Notes under the pieces: generated by a model
The model's database searches: none
Seen by the model: only the letters and a program-made list of their open reading frames with translations
Told to the model about the DNA's origin: nothing
Origin: Casuarius casuarius
Lineage: Eukaryota > Chordata > Aves > Casuariiformes > Casuariidae
Direction: 5' to 3'
Length of the DNA stretch: 64,000 bases
NCBI GenBank assembly: GCA_003342895.1
Contig: PTFA01000081.1
Location: forward strand, 603,167 to 667,166
Position numbers and translations under genes: made by a program
Shown: positions 1 to 12,600 of the stretch, piece after piece
Layout of the letters: every line of letters begins with the position of its first letter
Numbering within the stretch: the stretch's first letter is position 1

Positions 1-2868
1 GGGACAATATGGATGGAAGTTCCTTGCTGAGGTCAGAATGAAATGTATTTATTTATCAGTAAAGCCATATACTCAGGCCGGGAGTTCAGAGCAGTATTCA
101 AGATGAAGTGCTTGCCAAAATAACACCATGCGCTGCTCCCAGAGGGGAGATCATTCTGCACTTGATTTCACTGATCTTTTGAGATATCCTACTCGCCGTT
201 TACTTTTCCTAAACTGCACCCCTAGTTCTAGACATAAATCTCCGTAACGTGTCTCTTCCGCTATATGTTCTCATTAGCTCTTTTTTTACAATTTTACAAT
301 TTAAATGTACACATACGCATTGTGTATTTACACATTTAAGCACAGCCTGTGTTTATGCGTCAGCAGTTCTCACCAGGTCAGTTACTGGTGCCTTTAGCTT
401 GTGCCTGTCTTCCTGTTTACTCTCTATTTTGGGTTTTTGTCCGCGGCCTTTCCTCCTCTCACCCAATTAGGGCCCATTTCTGTCGTTTTGCTGCCTTGTT
501 CCTGAAGTACCTAGAAAGGCTGTTCTCAGAATTTCCTTCACGCTGACCTCGTTCTTGCCAAAAGATGCGTTAGCGCTTTTGTGTTGAACTTAAAGTGCTT
601 GTGGTCAGGATTTCAGGAGGGGCTTGAGCTCCCCCCTGCCCCGGGGGATGCCGGGTGGCCGATTTGGGCTGAGCGCTGCGTCACGAGGCCGGGACACGGG
701 AGCTGCTCGGCAGTACCAGCAGCTTTCTCCTTGGCTGTGCCAGCACTTCCCTCGCCTCTCGTGCTCGAGGACGGCCTCCCCAGAAACGTGATAGCTGGAT
801 TTGTTTGGGGTTTTTGCAAGTGTTTTTACTTGATGCCACTGCATTTTTTGCCTCACCAGCAGCTCCAGGGCAGTAAACGATGGGGTCGCAGGAGGTTTGC
901 TTGGTTTGTACCCTTCGTCCCCTAGCAGAGACGACCATCTCGCTGGGAGATTGATTTGTTTTCGGCTTCTCCTGCTACTGACTAGGACCAAGTGTCTCTG
1001 TTTTATTTTTTTTTCTTCTCAAAACTTCAGGTTTTTATTTGCTGTTAAATCTGCTCCTTGTTTCTCCAACTACCGTATGTGGTAGCTTGAACCATACGTG
1101 GTGTGTTTAATATAGTTACAGCATTATAATAACTGCCTCCGCTTGCCAGGCCTAAGAAGGGGTTTCTGCAACGATAACCGCTGGTGCAAGCAGGAGGGAA
1201 AACGCGCCAGCGGTACAGATGTTGCGGTTTGCTTACGGGTCGGATGACTTGTGTACATGTGCGGCTGCGCTGTGCCTCAACCACCAGCTGCACAAATGGC
1301 TGTTTGCCCCTTCTGCGGGGTTTTCTCCTTGCCCAGCCGGCTGCTTTGCTTCGTGGTCTCTGGGGTGTACGAGCCCCGTGCGGCTGCACTTTGCGTGCAG
1401 GTCTCCTGAATTTAGCATCCGGGGCGACTGTTGCCTCTTGGCTTTGCTCGTTGCAACAGCTTGACAGGAGAGCATGGATTTTTGTAAATTGTTTACGGAT
1501 CCTTCCCCTCCCTGTATAAAAATAACCTATTAAAGTAAACACCGTGCTAGGCGTTGTGGTAGACGGGCTCTGTTATCCTACAGAAATCGCGGCCTGATGC
1601 AGGAAGCCGATCTGCCCGTGGGGCTCTGCCTGGAGACGGAGTCGGCTCCCGGCTGAGCTCCCCGATGTGGCCGCTCAGGACTGGTACGAATGTTTTGGTG
1701 CAAGTTTTACTGTTGAGGTTGGCATCTTTCCATCCTGATGTGTGACGGGATCAGTGGAGAAGGAAACAAGGAGAGCTGATAAGCTGGTGAATGAGAATCC
1801 GTTTGGTTGAAATGTATCCAAGGATCAGGTCCCGGAGCCAGAGGAACCGGCCGTGCAGTCTGGAAGCGTAAGAACTGCCTGGCTGCATCAGGAAACTGTG
1901 CTTCTAGGGATTAATTACTACTCTTTAATTACTACTTTTTCCCTCCAACTCCTTGCTGATCTTTTATGTCTGCCGTGATGGTTAATCAGCTTTCGGAAGA
2001 GCAGGTAACTTGCCTCTGCAGCGTCAGACGAGGTGTTTGCACTGGCCAAAATGAAACGGGCATAGTCAGCCATTAGTCTTGGCAGTGGATGGCCCCTTTG
2101 GTTTTATGTGACAGCACCTGCGAGAAGCTTGAGAACAAAGCCCCTTTTCAAAGTAACTCCTGTCACTTGCTAGGAAAGCAGCCGGCGGCGTGGGTCCAAT
2201 TCGAGCCTTCCCTCTCCAAGCCTCAGCCCCGCTTTCAGTAGCAAAGCTCTGCTCTGAGACAGGTAACGTTTGAGTCAGCCAGTATTCACTTTCTCCTTGG
2301 CGCTTACCCTCTGTAACTCAGATGCGTTTCTCAGCAATTTCAATGGATTAACTGTAAAAAATGCAAGGGACTATTTTAGTTTTAGTAACAGTTAAATAAA
2401 GCTGCTCCATCAGTGCAGAACCATTGTGGCTCTGACCAAAAAATACCACGCTCTGACACAACAAGGCTCAGACCAGTTGTTGCTTCTTAACTGGTGCAAG
2501 CAGCTGCAGAGACATGCAAATTCCTTTCCTCCACTGCAAACGGTTTTCTTAGTCCGTTGTGATATTAATTACCTACCATATTTGCAGGGTCCAGTTCAGA
2601 ATTTTTATTAATCTGCACATAAGAGTGCACTGGTAGGAAGCATGTACAAAACTAAACGTGTTTGAAGTGAAGAGGGGTTTTGTTGTTTCTTAGAGGGCTG
2701 TTCATCTAGCTATGGACCAGTAAGATGCTAGTGCACACCTTTATTTCTGCATGAAAATTTTTTATTTTAAGTAATTGCGATGCTAATTAAAAGGGAAAAC
2801 TGAGATGCGAAATGTTTTATGTTGTGGTTTTCTTTTGTCCTTCAGTGCTCTCAGACTTAGCAATGAGT

Positions 2869-2896
2869 CTTTTATTCTCTCAAAAGAGAATAAAAG
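2869..2896. repeat. 12-bp perfect hairpin
   Basis: The arms cttttattctct (2869-2880) and agagaataaaag (2885-2896) surround a 4-nt loop in RNF11 intron 1. The right arm contains AATAAA. Confidence 0.9.
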
Positions 2897-4049
2897 TAAG
2901 GTGGATTTGTTTAAAATCATCACAACCAGTTCAAACGAACTTTTTCTAGCAAGCAGTGATAGCAGAGCAATCCCTTAATAAATCTTAAAAATGAAATACA
3001 TATGTATTGTCTTAAAGTTCCACATAAATCAAATATATCTTTACAGTTTGTGTGGCATGATCAGTTGTCGTAGGGAGAAATGCGAGGATCCTGAGAAGCG
3101 CAGAGAATCAGAGCCATGGTGAATGTATATTTAGTCGAGTGGTGCAATGAATTTGCTTTGCGAAGTATTGTTATCGCTTGTGCATCTGTTGGGAGAGGAC
3201 TCCTTGTGTCTTCACACTTCTTGCATAAGCAGAGGATATCAAAGTCCTTGGCACGTTTGAAAACTTGGTAAAGAACCAGTTACACTTTTACTTAACATGG
3301 TGCTAATTAAACAATTAATCTCTTTTCCGTCTTCATTACTCTTAAGGGAATCGGGTCTTCTAGACAAGCCCATTCTTCAGCTCCCAGCTTGCGCCGGGAC
3401 TGCTCTTTCTGCGAGCGTGTGCGTGTCTCTAACCTGGGGGTTGTCCTAGGTGTCTCTTGCAAACGAGAGAGGCGAGAGGAAGCAGGTTTCCTTTCCAAAG
3501 GGCTCCTTAGCGCGAGTGTTCGGCTATCGCCATTATCCAGGCTGCCTGCCTGCCTGGAAGCAGCAGTAGAAGAGATTGGGTCACAATTTCATTACATTAT
3601 GTTTTACAGCAACTGGTATTCAGCTTTATAAATGAACTGTTCTCATCGGTATGACAAGAAAAGCTTTTTATAGTTGGCAGACTGCTCATAATATTCCAAA
3701 GATTATTAAAGTAAGCTGCAGTTGTAGTATAAAGCACGGTGTAATGGTGAGTGGTTTTAAAGTAATGTGTCTTGGGAGAGGATATGATTGCAGGATGTGT
3801 AGTACCATATGGACGGAGTTGAGTCTTCTCACCACAATCAAAATGGCATTTACAGAAAAGGCCTCTGGACCCTTAGCCCAGTTGGTCGCTGATGAGTAAG
3901 GAAGCAAGGAGAGAAAATTCCTTAACATTCAGTGGGGATTTTGCAAAAAACACAGAAAATGCAAGATCCTTTTTCTTACTTTACATCTGTAAACGGAAAA
4001 CTGGGAAGCTGCAAGGCTGAAAACTTCTGTAGCAGTAAGGAGTGTTGTA

Positions 4050-4160
4050 ATAAGCTGCCCTGCTGCGGCAGGCTGGAGCTGCAGAAAGGCCGGCCCGCTG
4101 CGCAGGTGAGCGTTCGCGGGCCCCAGGCTGGCGAGCGCCAAGGCACGCGCGGCTCTGACG
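4050..4160. promoter_or_regulatory. CpG-dense pocket with donor-like site
   Basis: This GC-rich stretch contains cgctgcgcaggtgagcg, a consensus splice donor (CAG|gtgagc at 4105/4106) directly after CpG-rich sequence. That is the layout of an alternative first exon. There is no supporting coding homology. Confidence 0.3.
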
Positions 4161-7100
4161 CAGTTGTCTGTGAAGCAATGCAGCTGCTTTCCGCCAACAC
4201 ATTTCAAGAAAGACATTTGCATATGGAAAGGATTTCAGAAAAGAGCTGTGGAAACAACTGGGGACGTTCAAACTGAGCGGTAACATTTGTATTAGTTGCT
4301 TGTTCAGCAGCCGCATGCAGCATAAGCTCTGTACCTAGCGGTACTGGGAAAGGGTGGTAAGGAAAAGCACCGCGGGGAGCTGGTGCGGAGGAAGGGGCGG
4401 TTTGGGGACGCCTCGCTGGCAGGCGATGCCACGAGGAGCGTGGGGCAGGCCCCGGCCCCGCTGCCAGCTCCGACGTCTCGTCCCAGTTGCTTCACGTGCT
4501 TGATCATTCGTTTATGACGCTGAGAAGCACGGGGCAAGAGCCTGGCTCAAAACAGCCTCTAGGTCCCCTAATGCGTGGGTGTTTGTGAAGTCTGGGCCTC
4601 TTTGGTGACTTTACCCTAAGGCCCCAAGAAATGTGCTGTCCAGCGCGGCGTCTGCCATTTGCTTTCTCTCGGCTTGTATCTCTCCATAGTCAGGGAAGTG
4701 GCGGTGACGACAGTGCCTTGCTTTCCGTCTGAAATGTCAACATCAGATGAGATCTCAAGTCCCTATGCAAAATGCTTTAAAATAAATACAACTATTAAAA
4801 TTATGCTTGCCCTTCTGAACCCTCAGTTCTCCCATAATGCCCTTCTGTCTGTCTTTAGTTATTCGTATCTGTCTTTAGTCATTCCTACTGGAATTCCTGA
4901 TAGAAATTATCCGGCCAAGTTTTGTTAAGCTTACAGAAACAAATATTTTCATTTGTCTATATTCTTGTTTTGCTTTTTATGAATTCAGTGGGGAAAAGGC
5001 TTGTTTTTATGCAGTCAGGCAAAAAAAATCTCTGATTTTTTCCAGCATTGTAAGAAAATAAAACTGGTGTTACCAGACTTGCACGATTTTTTTTTTTTTC
5101 CTTCCAGGTTAGGAAAAAGACAGAAACAAACCACACATCTAAGCTATAATAATATCTGTGTGTGTGTATTTTTTTTAAGTATCATTTAAGATTAAAATTC
5201 ACTTTCCATGTTTAATAATGTTTATCCCCCCAAATATGTTTGTTCCTCACAGCAATCACTAGTAAGTCCCTCTTTTGAAGGGCAGACAGATGGATCTCTG
5301 GGTATGGTATGAAATATTTGTCCCACCTTTTACCTTCCTGTAACCTTTTTGAAAGGATTTGTGCAAGTTGGTGCAATTTTCTAAAAATAACAAACAAACA
5401 AGCAAACAACCCCCTGAGAACATGATGCTGATATCTGGAGGAGAGGGATCTTAAAATAATCTTTATCCAAGGATTAAGAGTTTCTGATCTACCACTGACC
5501 TGTTTTCAGAGTATTAGAAATTCATTACACTTGCAAGAACAAGATGAAAATGTTATAAAACAAAAGAAAAGCAGTTTTTACAGCAGCATAAGTAACCAAG
5601 ATAAGTTGCAGTGATAACAACATGTCAAACTAACCACGATGCCTGGTGGAAACCTTTTTCCAGGAGAGGACCTGCAAAAGGTGCTGGGCAGTCCCCACGC
5701 AAACACGTCGCCTGGGCCTTTCGAGCAACGGGCAAAAACGTCTGGATTTTTCACTTCTAGTGTAAACAAGCATCCAGATCCCGTATGATGTTTTTTCTCC
5801 CTAAAAGGAGGAGGAGTCAGGGTGAGATGGAGACACAAACCCAGCTGTAGTCCTCAAGTCTGTTGTTTAAGGATAAACATTAGGAATGAATTATTTCTGT
5901 GCACAGAAAGCCAGGGAGACTTGTGCTGACACCACCTCCGTGGTGAGGGAGTAAGAGGTTGTGCGTGTCCAGGACTGGCTGGCTGAGATGTTTCATCATT
6001 ATTAAATTCATATGGGAAAAAATAATTAATTGATTACAGCAAATTGAGTGCCAGGGAGTGATTTTTATTTCACTGGCTGACATTAATATGTGGTTTTGGT
6101 TAGTTGTTTTGGCCTCTGAGTTTTTTGCACGGAGGAACAGAGCTAACACGAAATTCATCTTAGTTTAGTTTGAAATGTCTGACTTCTTTATCAAATGATA
6201 AATAACCCAGACTTTGGCTGGAAATCCAGTATTTCATAATTATGTCTGCAAAAACATTTTCCGTGGTAGACGAGAGAAAAGCGAGACAAAAGAGCAATAA
6301 ATTCCTGCTCCTCTCTGCAGCGTAACAGCAGTTACTTGGCTGACGCGGTCTGTTGGGTGTGCGGGGGATAAAACCAGCCTTCAGAAAGTGCGACGGGTTT
6401 GCAGAGGGGTGCTGCACTGATTTGAGAAGGTCGTCGTCGGTGTAACCGATCCTCTGAGTCACAGCACTGTGCGGTTGTGGCTTTTAGTTTTAGTAGCGTG
6501 TTTTTATACGACGGACAAGTAGCTCAGTTGGGGCAGGTTTTTAATAGCAGCTGGAGAAGAGGTTCCCGGCTCCATCAGCTGTTGCGTGCTCGGGAGGTGC
6601 GCCGGCTCACGGGCCTTGAGCTGTCACTTGGTTTTATTTACAGTAACACAATCTAGGCATTTTTCACAACAGCTTGGCAGCCGTCCCCCCCAGCCCACAC
6701 ACCTTTATTATGTTTATATTCACCGGTATGAAGACTTTGCAGTGAAAGATAGCACCATTTTCAGGGTTACTTGTTAGACAGGAGACTTGGGGCAGCATGT
6801 GAAACGGCGTGGGCACCTCTAGCCCCTGCCTTAACGCGGCAGCGCAGCGACCCTCGGCCAGGATGCAAAACGGCTGTGGGTTCCTGTCTGGCGCGTGAAG
6901 GGGCCCCGGCCCGCGTTGGTCCCTCCTCTGCGGGGAAGAGGCCACCGGTGGGAGAGGGGCCTGCAGCGGTGTAGCAACGGGCTGATGTGGCAACGAGCAG
7001 CAAGTGGCTGCGAAAGACTAAAACAAGAGTGTTCTCCTTACTTGGCCTCTAGATGCTTAAAAGTTGTGTTAATTTACTGTCCAAAGCTTAGTTGGACATT

Positions 7101-8339
7101 GTGATTAATTTCACATTTTGGAGTTGTCCAAAATGTATAGTTTTTAACTTGCAGCAGTCTTATTTAACGAACTGTAACTTCCTTTTGCTGTATAATTTAT
7201 ACTGCTTTGGTAGACTTCTGATCTAGCCATTCACTATCAATTCAGTACAATTGCTCCTTTTATACATATTAAGAGCAGTTCTTTATCTTCTTTTCTTGCT
7301 GTTTTTTGCCCTTCCTAACTGATCCTTGTTTCAGCGCAGTCACTTGCGGGCACAGGCCTCCCCGCAGCAATGCTGTGCATGGGAATAGCCACTGCCTCCG
7401 CCTCCCGTCCTTACTGGCACCAGTCTGTGCAGCGCCTGTGGGTATTTATAGCTGCCCCCCCTTCTTTATGCAGCAGGGAGGGCACGTCTGTGTCCAAACG
7501 CGGTGTGTTACGTGCGCCTTTCTCTGCGCCAAAGGCGGCAGCTAGCACTGCTGCCGGCTGCAGGTGCTGGAATAGTCATGCTGCCATCGAAGGCGAGCAA
7601 CGCATTGCGTATAAAAAGTTACTGATAGTCTGTGGTGGTAACTTCTTGAAATGTTAGAGCAGGACAGGGCTCTTCCTCAAGCTGATGTGTTTAGTGTGGA
7701 GGGCTATCAGCATTCGGGAAGGGGAGGAATTGCTTATCTGCCCGGCACCACAGCTTGCAGAGGCACTTCATGAATTCATTCCCTTGGAGCTAACAGGTCA
7801 CCCTCAGCTTCCCTGGCTACTTAACCAAACAACAACCAGCGACTACTTTAGAGAATTTAACTATTAAAAGACAGCTGATCTAGAAGAAAAGCAGCCTACA
7901 GTAGTCCAGAAATTAATCAAACTTACTGAAGGCCTTTTCTTTTCTTTCCTTTTGGATCATGGCTGTACTATCACTCTCTTCCCACCTTCTCATAAATCCT
8001 CTGCGTTCTGCTGGGAAGTCAGAAGGGGGAAATCCTAGTGTAGTTAAACTCAGGGGAGAAGACCATGGCTTTTTACCCTGCAGCAGAATTGCATGTGATA
8101 GTGCTAAAAGAAGAAGTGCCGGACAAACTTGTATTTTTGCTTAGTGTTACGTGTGAACAAGGAATGCTGTTGCCGGGAGCCCCTGCGTGTCCTTCAGGAT
8201 GAGTCTGCTCTCCTGGCCTTCCAGGGGCCTTGTAAATCTTGTGGGTAGCTACTGTCTTACCACTTGCCACCCCTACTAGCAGTGACAGAGGAATGCCCTT
8301 AACAGGTTTTACAAGCTCCGTATTACATATGCGTTAAAC

Positions 8340-8620
8340 CTCCTCTGCCTTGGGCAGCTGCAGTGAGTGCCAGGGTCCCCGCGACGGCTGGGCAGGCCCA
8401 GGGCCAGCACATGAGCTTAGGGAGCCCGGGCAGCTCCGCGGGGACACGGCTGTTGCGGAAGGTGGTGGCGGCGGCTCTGGCAGATGGTGAAAGCCTGCGT
8501 CTCGCCCGTATCAGCAACAACAGAGCGGGGTGGGGAGAGGGGAGCTTCGCTGAACCTGCCCTGTGCCACGTCAGCGCTTCCCGCGGTGCGGCCTCACGCT
8601 CCTGCGATCTGCTTAATTTG
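8340..8620. promoter_or_regulatory. CpG-dense intronic pocket
   Basis: About 280 bp of RNF11 intron 1 are rich in CpG (for example gtccccgcgacggctggg and aaggtggtggcggcggctct), in contrast to the surrounding AT-rich DNA. It could be an intragenic CpG island, enhancer or alternative promoter. No TATA or recognised factor array is seen. Regulatory function is an inference. Confidence 0.35.
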
Positions 8621-9706
8621 CAACAACGTCCTCCGAAATGTGAACTTCTGCTGTTTCCAAACAGATTAGTCAGTGTTACTATGCCTCTGAAAACCAGGTT
8701 TATTTTCAAAACGTTTCCTAAAAGTAGAATTTCTCAGTTTAAGAGGCACTGTTAAAATAGGCTTACTGCAAAAAATTTTCTTCCCATTAACAGTAGACTT
8801 ATGGTTATTAGCCAATACTGTCCTAATATCTCCTGTTCAAATTAATATTCATTCCCCCAAAGGTGCTTTAAATGTATGTAAAATAAGAACCATATTAATA
8901 TAAATGTTAGCCTAAATATCTGGTCTAAAGTTCATTAATGCTCAAGAGAAGTCTTGAGAATGTGGCAGAGGAAAGAGCGCACAACATCTAAAAGTTGCAT
9001 ATTTTTTCTTTGGGAAATATGTATTCTAAATCTGTGCCACTTGAGATCCACCTTGGGAGAACTTGTAAAAATCATATTAATGTATGAGAAGAAGTGTAAA
9101 ACTTGAAATACAAATTTAAGCAATTCTTTGCATTGTCCAGGTTACATTTTTAAGCATGCAAGAATTAAATCTACAATTCTGGATTGTTGCTTGGGTGGCC
9201 TAGAATAGTTCACATTATTATTATTTTAATTACAGAACCAACAAAACATTCTTCTCTAAAGTGCTACAAATTTACACTGTCCTGATCTTTGCAAATAATT
9301 GCTCCTAAGTGTAAAAACAGAACTTTTTTTGTTACAAATGCTTGGGCCTCTTCCTTAGTCATTACATTGTTCAATTCAGTATCTACCACTTGGCCAAGTG
9401 CCTGTAATGTTTATTACTTGCCTGTTCTCATGTGGCGTTTGCGCATGCATTGAATCTATGAATGACTCCTAGAGACAAAAAGCCTTTGCAGAGAATAGCC
9501 GAGATCCTTGCCAGCCTTCCTGAGATACTGGCCTTGCTCTTTTATCCCTTTCTCCATATAATTGCAATCCATAGTTTGCAAAGCAGGATTGGGAAATCAT
9601 ACAGTATTTGTAGGATTAAGAGAGGAAAGAGTTAAACGTATTGCCTATATTGTGCAAGGAAATACTAGGAAAGCAATTTTTTTCAACTGAAATATTTTAA
9701 TTTTAG

Positions 9707-9876
9707 GAACAGGTCCCTGTTCCTGTTTATCATCCAACTCCTAGCCAGACTCGGCTAGCAACACAGCTGACAGAAGAGGAACAGATCAGAATAGCGCAGA
9801 GGATAGGCCTTATTCAGCACCTACCTAAAGGAGTCTATGATCCCGGAAGAGACGGCTCTGAGAAGAAGATCAGAGA
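9707..9876 (+). CDS. RNF11: RNF11 exon 2
   Basis: The acceptor is tttaattttag before 9707 and the donor is gtaagt at 9877. The exon has 170 nt and begins in phase 0 with EQVPVPVYHPTPSQ. It encodes residues 42-97 plus two bases of Glu98, the linker before the RING domain (LTEEEQIRIAQRIGLIQHLP). Confidence 0.97.
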
Positions 9877-10619
9877 GTAAGTTACAGAAATTTAACTGAA
9901 CTGATTTGGGTGCCATGACATTGCCATGGGAAAGTTCACCTCGTGAAATAACCTGTTCCTTTTCACTTGTCCTCCTGTTTTTGCCTTATTTTCAGAGAGT
10001 AGAATTTGATGCATCTTTCTGAGAAAAATGGTTGTGCAGACGTCACTTTCCTTTATCCTTCTTTGCTTTTGTGTTACAAATTAAACATGCTTTCCTCACC
10101 CCTGTCCTATCACTCACATCCTTTTAGGGTTCTTCCCTCTTTGTTGCCTCTTCATGGGGGAAATAATTTCAAGCTGCGGCTGCCTCCTCACCTGTAGAGC
10201 TCCCTTTCCCAATCCATGGAGCTTCCTGTCCTCTGCTAACGTGGGGACGTGGGGGGAATAGGGCAGAGGGAGCACCAAGAGAGCTAGTGCTGGAGGCAGC
10301 GTTAATGGAGCTAGGAGTTCCTCACAGTATCTGCAGATAATACAAGTCTGGCACAAAGATAATCAGGGTAGATGTTATTCCTCTTTTACATTTCCAGTGC
10401 AGTAAGAGCAATTTAAATGTTCTACAATTCTTTTTTTTCCCCCTCAGATGTGTCATTTGTATGATGGACTTTGTTTATGGGGACCCCATCCGATTTCTGC
10501 CGTGCATGCACATTTACCACCTGGACTGTATAGATGACTGGTTGATGAGATCCTTTACCTGTCCTTCCTGCATGGAGCCAGTGGATGCAGCACTGCTTTC
10601 ATCATATGAGACTAACTGA
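9707..10619 (+). CDS. RNF11: RNF11, RING finger protein 11 (exons 2-3, 5' partial)
   Basis: The coding segments are 9707-9876 and 10448-10619, joined in phase (GA|A gives Glu98). They encode residues 42-154 of a 154-aa protein and appear identical to the mammalian protein as I remember it. Residues 99-139 form a RING-H2 zinc domain with Cys99, Cys102, Cys117, His119, His122, Cys125, Cys136 and Cys139 all present. The family recruits E2 enzymes and NEDD4-type E3 ligases, works in the A20/ITCH complex that limits NF-kB signalling, and sits on endosomes through an acylated N-terminus. That N-terminus and the PPPPY motif are in exon 1, which is not in the window. Thr135, a reported AKT site, is present in the context RSFT. 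The gene is intact as far as seen, and convergent with TTC39A. Confidence 0.97.
9877..10447 (+). other. RNF11: RNF11 intron 2
   Basis: This is a 571-bp GT-AG phase-2 intron with a T/C-rich acceptor tract. I see nothing else in it. Confidence 0.93.
10448..10619 (+). CDS. RNF11: RNF11 exon 3, coding part
   Basis: The acceptor is the pyrimidine run ending ccccctcag at 10447. The exon completes Glu98, carries the entire RING-H2 domain (CVIC...CMHIYH...CPSC) and ends SSYETN with TGA at 10617-10619. The 3'UTR continues directly from here. Confidence 0.97.
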
Positions 10620-12600
10620 GCCAGGGTTTCTCCACTGAACCTTCAAGGAGACCATCCGCTTCACTGGGTTTGATCCTTTTGTCATTCAGCCCAAAGAGCC
10701 AGGAATTAGGCATTAAGATCATGCACAAAATATACATTTCCTAAATAAAATAAATAAAAATTATTCCTGAATGGCTGCAAATATTGGAAAAAAACATAAT
10801 ATTTTAGAGACTATAGAAAAAGTAGGTTGTTATTTTTAATGTAAAGCCTTGACCCACCATTGTCCTTTAATGTTTGTTCTTACACCCGTATATAGGAATT
10901 GTGTAAAGTGTTACAGCAACTGTAAATGTTTAAACTGCGTGTATCCAATTTTATTAGCAGCAAGATAAGAGTATTTTTTCCTAAATAAAGTAACTGGTTT
11001 TGTTCTGATTCTTTTCACAAGTCCTGGCATTTGGGTCAAGGCTTTATTAAAATCTACATTTTATAACACTGGCACAAAGAAATAGTTTTAAGCTTGTTTG
11101 CACAGTTTTTTTTTTTTTTTTTTTCCATTGGAGATGGAATTCATTGCCTTAGGTCTTTTTAATAGTGTGTTATTATTGTTGGGCTGGCTCTGTGCTTGAA
11201 AACCAGTTTATTTATAACCTGTTAAAAGTGCTATATTTTGTTTGCAGTTAGGAATATGCAGAATTCAAAGTGATCTCCTAGCTTGTAAGCAAACTGAGAT
11301 GCATTATCCCTTTTCTGCAAGTGAGGCTGAATATGGAGATATGAAACAAGTCTTACATTAAAATTATGACTTCATGGTTTATGTAACTTGCTTGGGTTTT
11401 GATGAAACAATGATCCTTAAACTTTAGTATATCGCCTTTAAGTTGATCAAGTTAAAAGTGGGCCAGATGGACAATAAATGCTATCACAATTGGAAAAAAT
11501 AAAAAAGTATATTTGGAACAAATGTAGCATTAGTGTTGATAACTTATTCAACTTTTTTGCTCCCTAAAAATGGTTGGTTTTGATGACAGTAAAAGGATAC
11601 TGCATCTCTTGTTCCTGTAGTTCTTAGGTTATCAGAAGTTAAGAATAAACATACTGTATCTCAGTCTCCTGTATTAAATGTATCTGTTAAGCCCTGCTGG
11701 CTGACACATCAGTCCACCAAGCAGCTATGAAATCAGATATGAGAAAAATATATTTTATGTTCTGCACATAAAGGCAAAGTTTATATAAACACAGAATTTC
11801 ATAGTAGCAATTGAGAGGGGAAATAGTACTGCTAAAGCCAGAATGACACAATTATCTAATTTCTGCAGCAAAAAAGTATGTGCTTGTTAAGAGATGGTCT
11901 AGCAAAGACTGTAGTTGTAAAGTCCTCTTATCCACTTAGCATGTTTATTTTTTTTTTCTTAATGTACCCTACTGTGACTTTTATATGTTCAGTGCAACAC
12001 CGACACGTTGAGAAGTCTTGGTCTTGCAAAGTGAGATGCAATCTCAAGTTAACCACAACAAATCAGGGATCATTCTTGATTGTTTTGCATAGATAGTTTG
12101 AGTACTTGGTATAACAAGTTGTGTTTAAGGAACCAAGTACTTTGAAGACTCTGTGTACTTACAGTATAGAGGAATTATGCATGTCATGGGCAATTTTTGG
12201 AGGGTTGGTCAGCAGCATGTAGAATCAACATGTTGCTTTATTTATTACTGCTGCTGCTGACAGCAACCTGCTCTCTTACAGAAGAGCTCCGAGTAGCCTT
12301 CAGAAGCAAGTTAAAGCAGTCAACAGTTCTGGATTCACTGAAATTGCTACACATTTATCTGGACACAATTTTTTGCTTAATTCATACCTACTTAATTACA
12401 CTGAGCAAAATCGGAGAAGGCAGACCTGAAGTTGTGCAATATCTTTCAGTGGGAAATCATTGTTCCTTTTCATCATTCCATGTGTGTTCTTTTGTGTCCT
12501 CCTCCTTGTCTGTTTGTTTTGGGGTTTGTTTTTTGTTTTTACATAAAGCATAATGTCCACGTAAAATATTAGTTTCTTTTATCTTGTTAAAACTGGCAAA
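10620..12600 (+). other. RNF11: RNF11 3'UTR (3' limit uncertain)
   Basis: This AT-rich stretch follows the RNF11 stop codon. AATAAA hexamers occur at 10744-10758 (three overlapping), 10984-10989, 11473-11478 and 11644-11649, so alternative ends are possible. There is a T run at 11107-11124. The distal boundary given here is a guess; no sequence feature fixes it. Confidence 0.55.
10984..10989 (+). terminator. RNF11: Candidate RNF11 poly(A) signal
   Basis: A canonical AATAAA lies 365 nt after the stop codon and is followed within about 25 nt by a GT/T-rich stretch (ggttttgttctg), the usual downstream element. Other hexamers further down could serve longer transcripts. Confidence 0.4.

Larger units (their letters stand above)
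1..9706 (+). other. RNF11: RNF11 intron 1 (3' part)
   Basis: No RNF11 exon 1 sequence (MGNCLKSPTS...) is present in any frame, so the window opens inside intron 1. The stretch alternates AT-rich DNA with CpG-dense pockets (about 600-780, 1150-1420, 4050-4160, 4370-4500, 6800-6990, 8340-8620). I see no conserved coding exon. Open frames here overlap on both strands and follow the GC-rich pockets, as expected by chance. Confidence 0.85.

Noticed and set aside
1045..1542. Minus-strand frame of 165 codons, the longest in the window
   Set aside because: The plus strand is open over the same GC-rich stretch (1184-1519), the composition explains both, there are no splice sites in context and no family resemblance.
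8323..8755. Opposed frames of about 130 codons on both strands
   Set aside because: They coincide with a CpG-dense pocket where stop codons are rare by composition. No homology is recognised.
9387..9400. 14-bp palindrome cacttggccaagtg
   Set aside because: A single short palindrome of this size is expected by chance in 64 kb, and no regulatory context is seen.
12197..12553. Frame with a signal-peptide-like leucine run
   Set aside because: The leucines come from a ctgctgctg/ttattta stretch, the remainder is low-complexity T-rich translation, and it lies within probable RNF11 3'UTR.
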